34,688 bases of DNA, taken from positions 1 through 34,688 of the forward strand of contig CAZTMB010000017.1 in NCBI GenBank assembly GCA_964614695.1. The letters are read 5' to 3'. Under the pieces are notes generated by a model, which saw nothing but the letters and a program-made list of their open reading frames with translations, searched no databases and was not told where the DNA came from. Both the position numbers and the translations under genes were made by a program. Source of the DNA: VGXO01 sp964614695. GTDB taxonomy: Bacteria > Planctomycetota > Phycisphaerae > Phycisphaerales > SM1A02. Position 1 is the first letter of the stretch. Each line of letters begins with the position of its first letter. Shown here in pieces: positions 23,573-31,904 of this stretch.

Positions 23573-25297
23573 TCAACCGGCGACGAGCTTCTCGTTGGTC
23601 TCGAATCGCTTGAGGGCGGCGAGCAGCTGCTCGATCTGCACCGCGGGAGGCAGGCTGAGAAGCCGGCGTCGCAGGGCGGTGATCGTCTTCAGCTCGCGCT
23701 CCGAGAGCAGCAGGTGCTCCTTCCGGGTGCCGGACGCCGCGAGGTTGATCGCCGGGAAGACCCGCTTCTCGGAGATCGACCGGTCGAGGATCAGCTCCAT
23801 GTTCCCGGTGCCCTTGAACTCCTCGAAGATGATCTGGTCGGCCCGAGATCCGGTGTCGACGAGGCAGCTGGCGATGATCGTGAGCGATCCGCCCTCCTCG
23901 GCCTTGCGGGCGGCGCCGAAGAGCTGCTTGGGGATCTCGAGCGCCCGCGAGTCGAGGCCGCCGGACATCGTCCTGCCGCTCGAACCGAAGCGTCGGCTGT
24001 TGTTGAACGCCCGACCGAGGCGGGTGAGGGAGTCGAGCAGCACCACGACGTCCCGACCGGCCTCGACGAGCCTCTTGGCCCGCTCGATCGCCGCGATGCC
24101 GAGGGTGATGTGCGTCTCGATGTCCTGGTCGTTGCTCGAGGCCAGCACCGTCGCGGGGACGTTCCGGCGGAAGTCGGTGACCTCCTCGGGGCGCTCGTCG
24201 ATCAGCAGCGCGACCAGTTCCACTTCGGGGTAGTTGTGCTTGATGCCCGCGGCGATGTCCTTGAGAAGGATCGTCTTGCCCGCCTTGGGAGGCGCCACGA
24301 TCAGGCCGCGGGTGCCGAAGCCGATCGGGCAGAAGAGATCGATGAGACGGTTCGCCGGAGGGCATCCCCGGAACTCGAGGCACATCCGCGGTTGCGGATC
24401 GAGCGGGGTCAGTTCGGCGTAGGTCCGGCGATCGAGGTACGTCTCGACGGAGTGGCCTTCGACCTCGAGCACCTCGAGGACCTGCCGTCGATGGTGCCCG
24501 CGGATCATGCCGGTCCGCGCCACGATCTTCTGGCATTGCCGCAGGCGAGTGCGATCCACGATCGAGCGCGAGATCGACGGGTCCTGCGGCGTCGAGATGA
24601 AGCCGTTCGAGAACTGACGGAGGCGGGCTTCGCCGCCGTCGATGTCGACGACCCCTTCCTGAACCTCGACCTCGGTCGGCTCGGCGGGCGCGTGCGGCGC
24701 TGGCGGCGGGCCGCTCGGATGACTGGCCGCGCCCGGCTCGCCGGGAACGCCTTGTCCCTTGCCACGGCGCCGACGCCGTCGGCGGCGCTTGCGCTTGCCG
24801 CTGCCGGGTTCGCCACCTTCGCCGGAAGCGCCTGCATCCCCGGGCGAGACCGGCGCGGCGGTGACGGCTTCGGTCGAAGGTGCCGTAGGTCGGGACTCGG
24901 CGTCCCCACTCGCCGGCGCTTCGCCCGCTGTGATCGATTGCGGGCTGCCTTCGGCTGCAGCGGTGCCTTTCTTGCGGCGAACCCGCTTGCGCTTCTTCGG
25001 CGCCTCGAGCCCGCGCTCCGAGTCGGTCGGGGTCTCCGCCTCGCCCGAGGTGATCGTGGCCGCCTCGTTCGGTTCGATGTTCGGCGTGTGCTTCGCCTCG
25101 ACCGCCGCGGGCGGCGCCTCGACCGTCTCGTGGCTCTCGGCGACGGTCTTGCGACGCGATCTCGGACGCGGCGCGGCCCCGGCGGCTTCTGCGTCGACGG
25201 CAGCGGAAGCGTCCGCCTTCGCCTGTCGGCGGGGCTTCTTGGGGGCGGTGCCGGTCGCGGGGGTTGGTTCCATCGTGAGCAGCTCGTTCGGCGTCAT
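23573..25297 (-). CDS. rho: Transcription termination factor Rho with long disordered N-terminal region
   Basis: Rho is the hexameric RNA translocase that ends transcription. This 574-residue form has about 210 residues of low-complexity sequence first (Ala/Pro/Glu/Lys/Arg-rich, with KKRKRVRRKK near 101 and a run of eight Arg near 171-178). A diverged RNA-binding domain (about 214-310) comes next, then the ATPase core: Walker A APPKAGKT (335-342), LIDERPEEVTD, VVLLDSLTRLGRA, SGGLDSRALEIPKQLFGAARK and GTGNMELILDR. The basic insertion sits just before the RNA-binding domain, as in other Rho proteins with added disordered regions. The ATG at 25297 follows psuG by 11 bases; another ATG at 25273 is possible. 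Same operon as psuG. Confidence 0.95.
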   Translation of the reverse strand: MTPNELLTMEPTPATGTAPKKPRRQAKADASAAVDAEAAGAAPRPRSRRKTVAESHETVEAPPAAVEAKHTPNIEPNEAATITSGEAETPTDSERGLEAPKKRKRVRRKKGTAAAEGSPQSITAGEAPASGDAESRPTAPSTEAVTAAPVSPGDAGASGEGGEPGSGKRKRRRRRRRRGKGQGVPGEPGAASHPSGPPPAPHAPAEPTEVEVQEGVVDIDGGEARLRQFSNGFISTPQDPSISRSIVDRTRLRQCQKIVARTGMIRGHHRRQVLEVLEVEGHSVETYLDRRTYAELTPLDPQPRMCLEFRGCPPANRLIDLFCPIGFGTRGLIVAPPKAGKTILLKDIAAGIKHNYPEVELVALLIDERPEEVTDFRRNVPATVLASSNDQDIETHITLGIAAIERAKRLVEAGRDVVVLLDSLTRLGRAFNNSRRFGSSGRTMSGGLDSRALEIPKQLFGAARKAEEGGSLTIIASCLVDTGSRADQIIFEEFKGTGNMELILDRSISEKRVFPAINLAASGTRKEHLLLSERELKTITALRRRLLSLPPAVQIEQLLAALKRFETNEKLVAG

Positions 25298-25308
25298 GGA
25301 GGACTGGA

Positions 25309-26334
25309 TCAGGGCGTGGCGGACTCGCGGTCGTCCGCGAGCGACGACGCGATCTCTCCCGCGAGGCGGGCGTTGGAAAGAAGGAGCGTGATGTTGGCCA
25401 GAAGCGTTCGACCGCCGGTGCGTTCGACGAGTCGCTCGAGGAGGTGCGGCGTGACGCCCGGACCGCGATCACGCGGCGCGGCGGCGCTCTCCTCGGCGAT
25501 CACGCGATCGAGTTCACCCGCGTCCGCCAACGCCCAACGGCTTGGCGCGGCGTGCAGCAGGAGCATCGCGCTTCGCCTGGCGAAGCGGCTCCAGTGAAGT
25601 CGGCAGGCTCCGGCCGCCTCGGCCGGCGACTCGACCTTCCAGGGGCAGGCGATCGTGCCGCAGGGGGGCGAGATGAATCTCGGCCAGTGGCCGATCCGGT
25701 AGCCGACGGTCGGCACCGCAAGGCTGTCGAGCATCTCCGCGGTCGCCGCGATGTCGAGGATCGACTTCGCCCCGCTCGCGACGAGGCAGACCGGACTGTC
25801 TGCAAGGAGCTTCAGGTCCGCCGAGACGTCGGCGGTGGCGTTCCAGCCACGGTGCGCGCCGCCGATGCCGCCGGTCGCCATCACGCGGATCGCCGGAGAG
25901 ACGAGCCCGCAGGCCGCGAGCGTCCCCGCGACGGTCGTGCCGCCATCGGCGCCCCGCGACGCCGCGATGCCGAGATCGCGCGCCGAGAGCTTGGCGGGCG
26001 ACTCCGCGCGGGCGAGCGACGCGAGTTGCGCCTCGTCCATGCCGACGTGCAGCGTGCCGCCGAGCATCCCGATCACCGCCGGCACGCTTCCCGAGGCGCG
26101 AACGGCCTCGCCCATGAGGCGGACCGTCTCGAGGTGGATCTCCGCGTCGTCGCGCCACGACGCCTCGATCGCCAGTCCGTCGTGGGCATCGCGGATCCAG
26201 CCGGCCAGCGGCGGCTGAGGCCACGGCCGGCGGGGCAGTCCATGGGTGAGCACGGCGGTCTCGAGCGCGACGACGCCTCGACCCGACGCGAGCGCCGCAC
26301 GCACCTCCTCATGGATGACGATCGCCTGACCCAC
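25309..26334 (-). CDS. psuG: Pseudouridine-5'-phosphate glycosidase
   Basis: PsuG cleaves pseudouridine 5'-phosphate to uracil and ribose 5-phosphate. The 341-residue protein keeps VVALETAVLTHGLP (Glu25), KLSARDL, GGTTVAGTLAAC, ATGGIGGAHRG, the metal-site DVSADL and the Schiff-base Lys190 in SGAKSILDI. Compared with the usual family it carries about 28 extra residues between HGLP and SVPAVIG (around 37-70). The start is GTG at 26334, with GAGGG 5 nt upstream. A 7-bp hairpin (26349-26368) lies in its short leader. No pseudouridine kinase (psuK) gene is next to it; rho follows by 11 bases. Confidence 0.93.
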   Translation of the reverse strand: MGQAIVIHEEVRAALASGRGVVALETAVLTHGLPRRPWPQPPLAGWIRDAHDGLAIEASWRDDAEIHLETVRLMGEAVRASGSVPAVIGMLGGTLHVGMDEAQLASLARAESPAKLSARDLGIAASRGADGGTTVAGTLAACGLVSPAIRVMATGGIGGAHRGWNATADVSADLKLLADSPVCLVASGAKSILDIAATAEMLDSLAVPTVGYRIGHWPRFISPPCGTIACPWKVESPAEAAGACRLHWSRFARRSAMLLLHAAPSRWALADAGELDRVIAEESAAAPRDRGPGVTPHLLERLVERTGGRTLLANITLLLSNARLAGEIASSLADDRESATP

Positions 26335-26442
26335 TTCGGCCCTCGACGGGGATCCGGGCGAGGATCCCGCGGAGACTCTCGCCGCGATCGGCTCGTCGCG
26401 CCGCGTTCAGGCGGCCTCGTCGCGAGCGATCGCGGACTCTGC

Positions 26443-26468
26443 GACGCGTCCGACCGTTCGGACGCGTC
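26443..26468 (-). terminator. Strong hairpin after the DEAD-box helicase gene
   Basis: An 11-bp perfect stem (GACGCGTCCGA and complement) with a 4-nt loop, 6 bases after the helicase stop. The same 12 bases GACGCGTCCGAC also occur as a direct repeat (26443 and 26461). No T tract. Confidence 0.6.
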
Positions 26469-26474
26469 CGACAC

Positions 26475-27833
26475 TCAGCGACGGCGGGTCTTCGTGCGGC
26501 CGCCGAGGCGCTTCTGCGGCGCCTCGGTGGGCACGATCCCTCCGGGGAAACGACTCGGATCCGCGGCCTCGGCGACGGGCACGGCGACGGCGAAGCGGTT
26601 CTGGGCGACCGAGCGGTCGGCGCGGCGCTTCTCGTCGAGTTCCCGTTGCGCCCGCACCTCCGCCGGCACCGGGCCGGGCTCGAAGTCCGGGTACTCGAGA
26701 CGGGGGATCTCGGTGTTGGCCAGCATCTCGATCGAGGTGAGCAGTTCGCCCTGGTCGGGGCAGACGAAGCTCCACGCGACGCCGGATCGCCCGGCGCGGG
26801 CGGTGCGGCCGATGCGATGCACGTAGACCTCCGGATCGTCCGGCAGGTCGTAGTTGATGACGTGGGTGATGTCCTCGACGTCGAGACCGCGCGAGGCAAG
26901 GTCGGACGCGACCAGCACGCCGAGCTTGCCCGCCCGAAGCTGGTCGATCACCTTGTTCCGCTTGTTCTGGAACATGTCGCCGTGGATCGCGTGCGCGTCG
27001 ATGCCCTTGTCGGCGAGGTACTCCGCCACCGTGTCCACGGTCCGCTTGGTCCGGCAGAAGACCACCGTCAGCCCGGGCTCCTCCTTCTTGAGGAGGTGCA
27101 GCAGCAGGCGCCGCTTGTCCCAGGGCTCGACCGGCAGGTAGCTCTGCGCGACCTGGTTCACGGTCAGGCTTGCCGCCGCGGTCACGATCTTCTCGGGGTC
27201 CTTCATGTAGGACCTCGCGAGCTTCTCGATCTCGGCCGAGATCGTCGCGGAGACGAACAGCGTCTGCGGCTTGTGCTTCAGCGAGCCGAGGATCCGCCGG
27301 ATGTCGTCGCGGAAGCCGATGTCGAGCATCCGGTCGACCTCGTCGAGCACCGCGATGCGGATTCCGTCGTAGGGGAGCAGCCCTCGAGCGTGCATGTCCA
27401 TCACGCGGCCCGGCGTGCCCACCACGATCGACGGCTTCTTCTCGAGCTTCGTCGCCTGGATCCGGATCGGCTGCCCGCCGTAGATCGCGATCGCCTGAAG
27501 GGGCGTGTGCTTGGCGAACTCGCGGATCTCGCGGGTCACCTGGATCGCGAGTTCGCGGGTCGGCACGAGGACCAGCGCCGCGAACGGATCCTTGGTCTCG
27601 GCGAGGCGATGGATCAGGGGAAGGCCGAAGGCCGCGGTCTTGCCGGTGCCGGTCTTCGCCTGGCCGAGCACGTCGCGACCGGTGAGGGCCACCGGCACGA
27701 GCGCCGCCTGGATTCGGGTCGGGTGGACGAAGCCCATCTCCGCGACCGCCTTCGCGAGCGGCTCGGCGAGGCCGAGTTCGGCGAAGGTCGTGCTGGTGTC
27801 GAAGATCTCGTCGCGGTCGCGCAACTCTTGCAT
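26475..27833 (-). CDS. DEAD-box ATP-dependent RNA helicase (motif II is DEVD)
   Basis: The 452-residue protein has the two RecA-like domains of the RhlE/CshA group: Q motif (Phe17, PTRIQ), motif I AKTGTGKT (59-66), Ia PTRELA, Ib TPGR, II DEVD (164-167) in place of DEAD, III SAT (195-197), then HGDMFQNKRNKVID, ASDLASRGLDVEDI and VI HRIGRTARAG. A basic, probably disordered tail of about 80 residues ends KRLGGRTKTRRR. The reading frame extends upstream, but the ATG at 27833 starts the conserved domain. It has a promoter about 250 bases away and hence a long leader, as is common for cold-induced helicases. Its role is probably in RNA decay or ribosome assembly. Confidence 0.94.
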   Translation of the reverse strand: MQELRDRDEIFDTSTTFAELGLAEPLAKAVAEMGFVHPTRIQAALVPVALTGRDVLGQAKTGTGKTAAFGLPLIHRLAETKDPFAALVLVPTRELAIQVTREIREFAKHTPLQAIAIYGGQPIRIQATKLEKKPSIVVGTPGRVMDMHARGLLPYDGIRIAVLDEVDRMLDIGFRDDIRRILGSLKHKPQTLFVSATISAEIEKLARSYMKDPEKIVTAAASLTVNQVAQSYLPVEPWDKRRLLLHLLKKEEPGLTVVFCRTKRTVDTVAEYLADKGIDAHAIHGDMFQNKRNKVIDQLRAGKLGVLVASDLASRGLDVEDITHVINYDLPDDPEVYVHRIGRTARAGRSGVAWSFVCPDQGELLTSIEMLANTEIPRLEYPDFEPGPVPAEVRAQRELDEKRRADRSVAQNRFAVAVPVAEAADPSRFPGGIVPTEAPQKRLGGRTKTRRR

Positions 27834-28081
27834 GGATTGGATCGAACTGCGAAGCCGCGGAGCGGTCGGAGGACCGAGAGGGGCTTCGCGAGGCGCTTCT
27901 CGTGAGGCAGTCCGCCGGCACATCCGGCGGGCGTCGCGCCGGTGGCGGCGCTGCGTGGGTGTCGACTTGGATCTCAGGACTCGACGCGTCGCCCGGTCGC
28001 ACGACCGATCGCTCGCGTCTCCCCCGTGGAGCCGTCGCTGGTTGACCTGCGACGACGTCGTGAAGCAACGTCGACGCGGTG

Positions 28082-28110
28082 ATGGTAGGTGCGGTCGCTC
28101 GTCGATACAA
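28082..28110 (-). promoter_or_regulatory. Sigma-70-type promoter of the helicase gene
   Basis: On the minus strand: TTGTAT (28105-28110), 17-bp spacer, TACCAT (28082-28087). The predicted start near 28075 gives a leader of about 240 nt. The -10 again has the TACNNT form. Confidence 0.55.
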
Positions 28111-28156
28111 CCCGTCGGTCGGAGGGGCGCTTCGCCCCAAAGTCCAGCGCCTCTCG

Positions 28157-28164
28157 GGTACCTT
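28157..28164 (+). promoter_or_regulatory. Possible extended -10 element of alr (GGTACCTT)
   Basis: GGTACCTT is identical to the rpsL element and lies 21 nt before the alr ATG. The -35 position (CCCAAA) does not match. Confidence 0.4.
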
Positions 28165-28185
28165 CGCCGAGGACGCTCTCCCGGC

Positions 28186-29466
28186 ATGCCTCCCACCAGC
28201 GCCATCCGAATCGACCTCGCGGCCCTCGACGCCAACGTCGCCGCGATCCGCCGGATGGTGGGTCCTACCTGCCGGCTGTGCCCGATCGTGAAGGCCGACG
28301 CCTACGGCCTCGGGGCGGCCCGAATCGCCCGGCGCCTCGCACCGGCCTCGAGCCTCTTGGCGGTCTACTCGCCCGAGCAGGCCCTGACTCTCGCCGAGGA
28401 GCGGGTCGGCGTGCCGAGCCTGATCCTGATGCCGGTGCGATCGATCCGCCGTGGCGACGACCTCGAGTCGGCGCTCGCCGGCGGCGGCATCCACCTCACC
28501 ATCCACGACGCGGCGCAGGCGGCGAGCCTGACCACCTCGGCGCGACGGCTTGGCGTCCGCATTCCGGTGCATGTCGAGATCGACACGGGGCTGCGACGGG
28601 GCGGCGTCGAGTGCGGCGAGGCGGCGACGCTTCTTCGTGCGGTGATCGCCGAGCCCGCGCTGCGGCTCGCGGGCGTGATGACCCACTTCAGCGACTCCAA
28701 GCGCGATCCCGAGCGGACTCGGGCGCAACTGGCGGCGTTCGACGCGGTGCTCGCTTCCGTCGAACTGCCGGAGACCTGCGTCGTCCACGTCTCGAGCACG
28801 CACGCATTGCTGCGGCATCGCCGCTACCACCGCGGCATGGTCCGCTTCGGTCTCGCGTGGGCCGGCTACGGCCACGAGGACCTCGAACTCGCCGCGCGAA
28901 TCGAGGGATCGTCCGAGCTGCGTCCGGCGATCTCGTGGTCGAGCGGCATCGTGCACGTCAAGCGCATCGCCGCCGGTGACGGCGTCGGATACGGCTCGAC
29001 GTGGGTCGCCTCGCGTCCCACCGTCGTCGGACTCGTGCCGGTGGGGTACGCGGACGGATTCCCGGTCGCCCGCGGATCCGACGCCGGCCGAGTCGTGCTG
29101 ATCCCGCGCGACCCTCGCGATGGCCGACGAATCGAGGTCCCGGTCATCGGCGCCGTCAGCATGGACCAGATCACGATCGATCTCACCGACGCAGTCGCGA
29201 GCGAGGCTTCGGCGGCGATCCGTCCCGAGTCGCTGCTCGACTGGGGCGTCGAACTGATCGGAACCGACCCGGCGGCGGCGACGCATCTGCCGACCGTGGC
29301 GGCGCGAGCGGGCGTGCTTCCCCACGAACTGCTCTGTCGCCTCGGCTCGCGCATTCCTCGCGTCCATGTCGCGGGCGGCAACGCGGCTGAGCATGGCTCG
29401 CCCGCGATCCCGGTCGTCGAGACGCGTCGGGTCGAGCCCGGATCGCCATCGCTGCGGGCGATCTGA
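28186..29466 (+). CDS. alr: Alanine racemase
   Basis: Alr makes D-alanine for peptidoglycan using PLP. The 426-residue protein has the PLP Lys36 in VKADAYGLGA, the EIDTGLRRGGV and MTHFS segments, MVRFGLAW, and the second catalytic Tyr269 in GVGYGSTW, then VPVGYADGFP and GAVSMDQITIDLT. After SRIPRV a tail of about 35 residues is extra. The ATG at 28186 gives the usual start right at AIRIDLAALDANV; GAGGAC lies 11 nt upstream. The next gene starts 81 bases on. Together with murA it supports a peptidoglycan wall. Confidence 0.96.
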   Translation: MPPTSAIRIDLAALDANVAAIRRMVGPTCRLCPIVKADAYGLGAARIARRLAPASSLLAVYSPEQALTLAEERVGVPSLILMPVRSIRRGDDLESALAGGGIHLTIHDAAQAASLTTSARRLGVRIPVHVEIDTGLRRGGVECGEAATLLRAVIAEPALRLAGVMTHFSDSKRDPERTRAQLAAFDAVLASVELPETCVVHVSSTHALLRHRRYHRGMVRFGLAWAGYGHEDLELAARIEGSSELRPAISWSSGIVHVKRIAAGDGVGYGSTWVASRPTVVGLVPVGYADGFPVARGSDAGRVVLIPRDPRDGRRIEVPVIGAVSMDQITIDLTDAVASEASAAIRPESLLDWGVELIGTDPAAATHLPTVAARAGVLPHELLCRLGSRIPRVHVAGGNAAEHGSPAIPVVETRRVEPGSPSLRAI

Positions 29467-29547
29467 GGTCGCGCCGACGACCCCCTCGTTCGAGGCTCGT
29501 GCGTCCGGAGCGGTTCGGATCGTCGAGCCCTTCTACCCTCCCCTCCC

Positions 29548-30768
29548 ATGCACGAGTCCGCCGCACACGTTCCATCGCCGACGCTCGAAGACCGCTTCGA
29601 CGCGATCGTCGTGGGCGGTGGCCCGGCCGGATGCCTCGCGGCACTGGGGTTGGCGAGGCAGGGGCTTCGCACCGCGATCGTCGACCGCGGCGCCTCGGGG
29701 CGCGACAAGTGCTGCGGCCACTGCCTCAACCCGCGGGTGTCGACGCTCCTGGCTCGTCACGGGCTGCTCGACGCCGTCGAGGCGATCGCGGTCGGAACGA
29801 CCCGTCGGCTTGCGATCGAGGAGGCGTCGGGACGAGGACTGCTCGAACTTCGACTCGAATCGCGTGAAGGCGACGGCGGATGGCTCGTGCCGCGCGATCG
29901 TCTCGACGCGGCGCTCTGGGACTCGGCGGTCGCGGCAGGGGCGATCGCGATTCGCCCGGCTGCGGCAAGGCTGATCGAGTCGACGGTCAAGGCCGGCTGC
30001 GGCGACGCCGTGGTCGAACTCGAGCAGGATGGACATCGCCGGCGCGTCTCCTGCGGACTGCTCGTCGCCGCCGACGGCCTCGGAAGCGGCGTGGCGCGCC
30101 GCGCGGGGCTGGCGCCGGCGCGAAGCGGCCGCGGCTTCGGCTTCTCCGCATCGCTCGAGCCGGCCGAGGCGTGTTCGAACGCCTTGGGGCTTCGGCGCGA
30201 TCACGTGCTGATGCTCGTCGATCCGGCGGGATATCTCGGTCTGGTCCGCGAAGCGGATCCCGCCGGCGGCGAGCGTGTGCACGCGGCGGGGCTCGTGCGC
30301 GAGCATCGCGGCGTTCGGCGAAGTCCGCATGAGTTCGTTCGGTCGATCCTGCAGCGTCGGGCGCCGATCGAGCCGTCGCTCGAGGGGCTGGTCGCGGCGG
30401 GACCCATGCCGTGGCGACCAAGGCGAGCGACGTGCGGCGCGATCGCGCTCGTGGGCGATGCCGCCGGATACGTCGAGCCCTTCACCGGCGAAGGCATGGC
30501 GTGGGCGTTCGAGTCCGCCGACGCGCTCGTCGCCGCGGTCGAGGCGCACGAAGGATGGAATGCCGCGGCCGAAGCCGCCTACGCACGAGCCCATGGGCGG
30601 CGCATCGCCGCCGCACAGCGGGGCTGCGCGATCGTCGCGGACGCCCTCGCGCGGCCGGGCCTTCTTCGCGTCGCGTGCGGCGCGGGTCGCGGTCTGATGC
30701 GCGCGTTGCCGGTCGTGGGCCGACCACTGGTCGAAGCGACGCTCCTTCGCGGGCTGGTGACCCGATGA
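29548..30768 (+). CDS. FAD-dependent oxidoreductase, geranylgeranyl-reductase family
   Basis: The 406-residue flavoprotein has the N-terminal dinucleotide motif VVGGGPAGCLAALGLA (about 21-36), the family segment KCCGHCLNPR (54-63), GWLVPRDRLDAALWDSA and the FAD motif ALVGDAAGYVEPFTGEGM (about 303-320). Such enzymes reduce isoprenoid double bonds or oxidise aromatic compounds, and a gene of this kind is often found beside bacterial type III polyketide synthases. Its stop overlaps the start of the type III PKS (ATGA), so they act together. A TACCCT hexamer ends 8 nt before the ATG and there is no ribosome site, so translation may be leaderless. The substrate is not known. Confidence 0.85.
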   Translation: MHESAAHVPSPTLEDRFDAIVVGGGPAGCLAALGLARQGLRTAIVDRGASGRDKCCGHCLNPRVSTLLARHGLLDAVEAIAVGTTRRLAIEEASGRGLLELRLESREGDGGWLVPRDRLDAALWDSAVAAGAIAIRPAAARLIESTVKAGCGDAVVELEQDGHRRRVSCGLLVAADGLGSGVARRAGLAPARSGRGFGFSASLEPAEACSNALGLRRDHVLMLVDPAGYLGLVREADPAGGERVHAAGLVREHRGVRRSPHEFVRSILQRRAPIEPSLEGLVAAGPMPWRPRRATCGAIALVGDAAGYVEPFTGEGMAWAFESADALVAAVEAHEGWNAAAEAAYARAHGRRIAAAQRGCAIVADALARPGLLRVACGAGRGLMRALPVVGRPLVEATLLRGLVTR

Positions 30769-31904
30769 GCGTGCACGCGATCCCGCGTCCGGCGGAACGA
30801 ACGGCGTGGCCTGCGGCGAGCGTCCCTTCCCTCGCGGGCATCGGCGTCGCGCTGCCGGAGCATCGCTGGCTTCAACGTGATCTCGCCGAACTGCAGGCGG
30901 ACCTCTGGTCGCTCGAGGGTGCGGAACTCGAGCGATGGAGGCGAATCGTCGATCGATCGGGCATCGAGCACCGCGCGATCGTGGGCGATCCGACCGAGTT
31001 GCCGACGCTCTCGACCGCGGCCCGCATGGAGCGCTTCGAGCACTTCGCGCCGCCGCTCGCGCGGGATGCGGCCCGGCGGGCGATCGAGCGGGCCGGCTGC
31101 GAGGCCGGGGCGATCACCGATCTGGTGGTCGTCACCTGCACGGGATTCAGCGCTCCGGGGCTCGCGGGCGAGCTGATCGGCGAACGCGGCATCGGCCTTC
31201 GCCACTCGGTTCGTCCGCTGCAGCTGGGCTTCATGGGCTGCTTCGGCGGGATCGCCGGGCTGCGGGCGGCGAACGCGATCGCGACCGCCGATCCAGAGGC
31301 GGTGGTGCTGGTCGTCTGCGTGGAGCTCTGTTCGCTGCATCTTCGCGCGGACCGCGATCCGCAGAACCTCGTCGCCTCGGCGCTCTTCGCCGACGGCGCC
31401 GCGGCGGCGGTCGTGCGAGGGCGAGGCGACCTTTCGGCGCCGGCCGCGGTGGTGCTTGGCAGGGGCCGGAGCCTCACGTTGCCGGAGGGCCGCGACGAGA
31501 TGACCTGGCGGATCACCGACCACGGCTTCGCGATGACGCTCTCCCGCGAGGTTCCGATCCTCGTGAAGCGAAGGCTGGCCGAGATGCTCGAGTCCGCTTC
31601 GCCCACGCCGGTCTCGGTGCTGCCGCACCCGGGAGGGCCGGGCATTCTCGAGGCGGTCGAGGCGGCGATCGCCTCGTCGGCGCTCTCGGAGCGGATCGAT
31701 CCACGCGGGATCGCCGCCGCGAGGGCCGTGCTTCGCGAGTGCGGGAACCTCTCGTCGGCGACGATCCTCGTCGTGATCGAGCGGGCGCTCGCGGACGGCG
31801 TGGCGCTTCCCGCCGAAGCGATCGCGTTCGGTCCGGGCCTCGCGATCGATGCGGTCGGACTCGCCGCGCCGCCGGTCGCCCCGCTCCGTACCATCGATCC
31901 ATGA
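30765..31904 (+). CDS. Type III polyketide synthase (chalcone/stilbene synthase family)
   Basis: The 379-residue protein is a homodimeric condensing enzyme that extends an acyl-CoA with malonyl-CoA and cyclises the chain. It has VVVTCTGFSAPGL, the catalytic Cys159 in GFMGCFGGI, His288 in LPHPGGPGILEAV and Asn328 in CGNLSSATILVV, all three residues of the active site. It starts inside the stop of the FAD oxidoreductase (ATGA) and ends inside the start of mqnA (ATGA). Products of bacterial relatives include alkylresorcinols, alkylpyrones and naphthalene-type aromatics; the one here cannot be read from sequence. Confidence 0.94.
   Translation: MSVHAIPRPAERTAWPAASVPSLAGIGVALPEHRWLQRDLAELQADLWSLEGAELERWRRIVDRSGIEHRAIVGDPTELPTLSTAARMERFEHFAPPLARDAARRAIERAGCEAGAITDLVVVTCTGFSAPGLAGELIGERGIGLRHSVRPLQLGFMGCFGGIAGLRAANAIATADPEAVVLVVCVELCSLHLRADRDPQNLVASALFADGAAAAVVRGRGDLSAPAAVVLGRGRSLTLPEGRDEMTWRITDHGFAMTLSREVPILVKRRLAEMLESASPTPVSVLPHPGGPGILEAVEAAIASSALSERIDPRGIAAARAVLRECGNLSSATILVVIERALADGVALPAEAIAFGPGLAIDAVGLAAPPVAPLRTIDP

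Larger units (their letters stand above)
27834..28185. other. Divergent regulatory region between the helicase gene and alr
   Basis: This 352-base spacer has no gene. It holds the helicase promoter (28082-28110, minus), the leader of the helicase mRNA, and on the plus strand a 6-bp hairpin GGGGCG/CGCCCC (28124-28138) and a GGTACCTT -10-like element before alr. Confidence 0.6.

Noticed and set aside
22233..25472. 1079-codon frame joining the MCE gene with antisense or frame-shifted rho sequence
   Set aside because: Only the part from 23507 downward has MCE features; the rest is a rho frame shadow.
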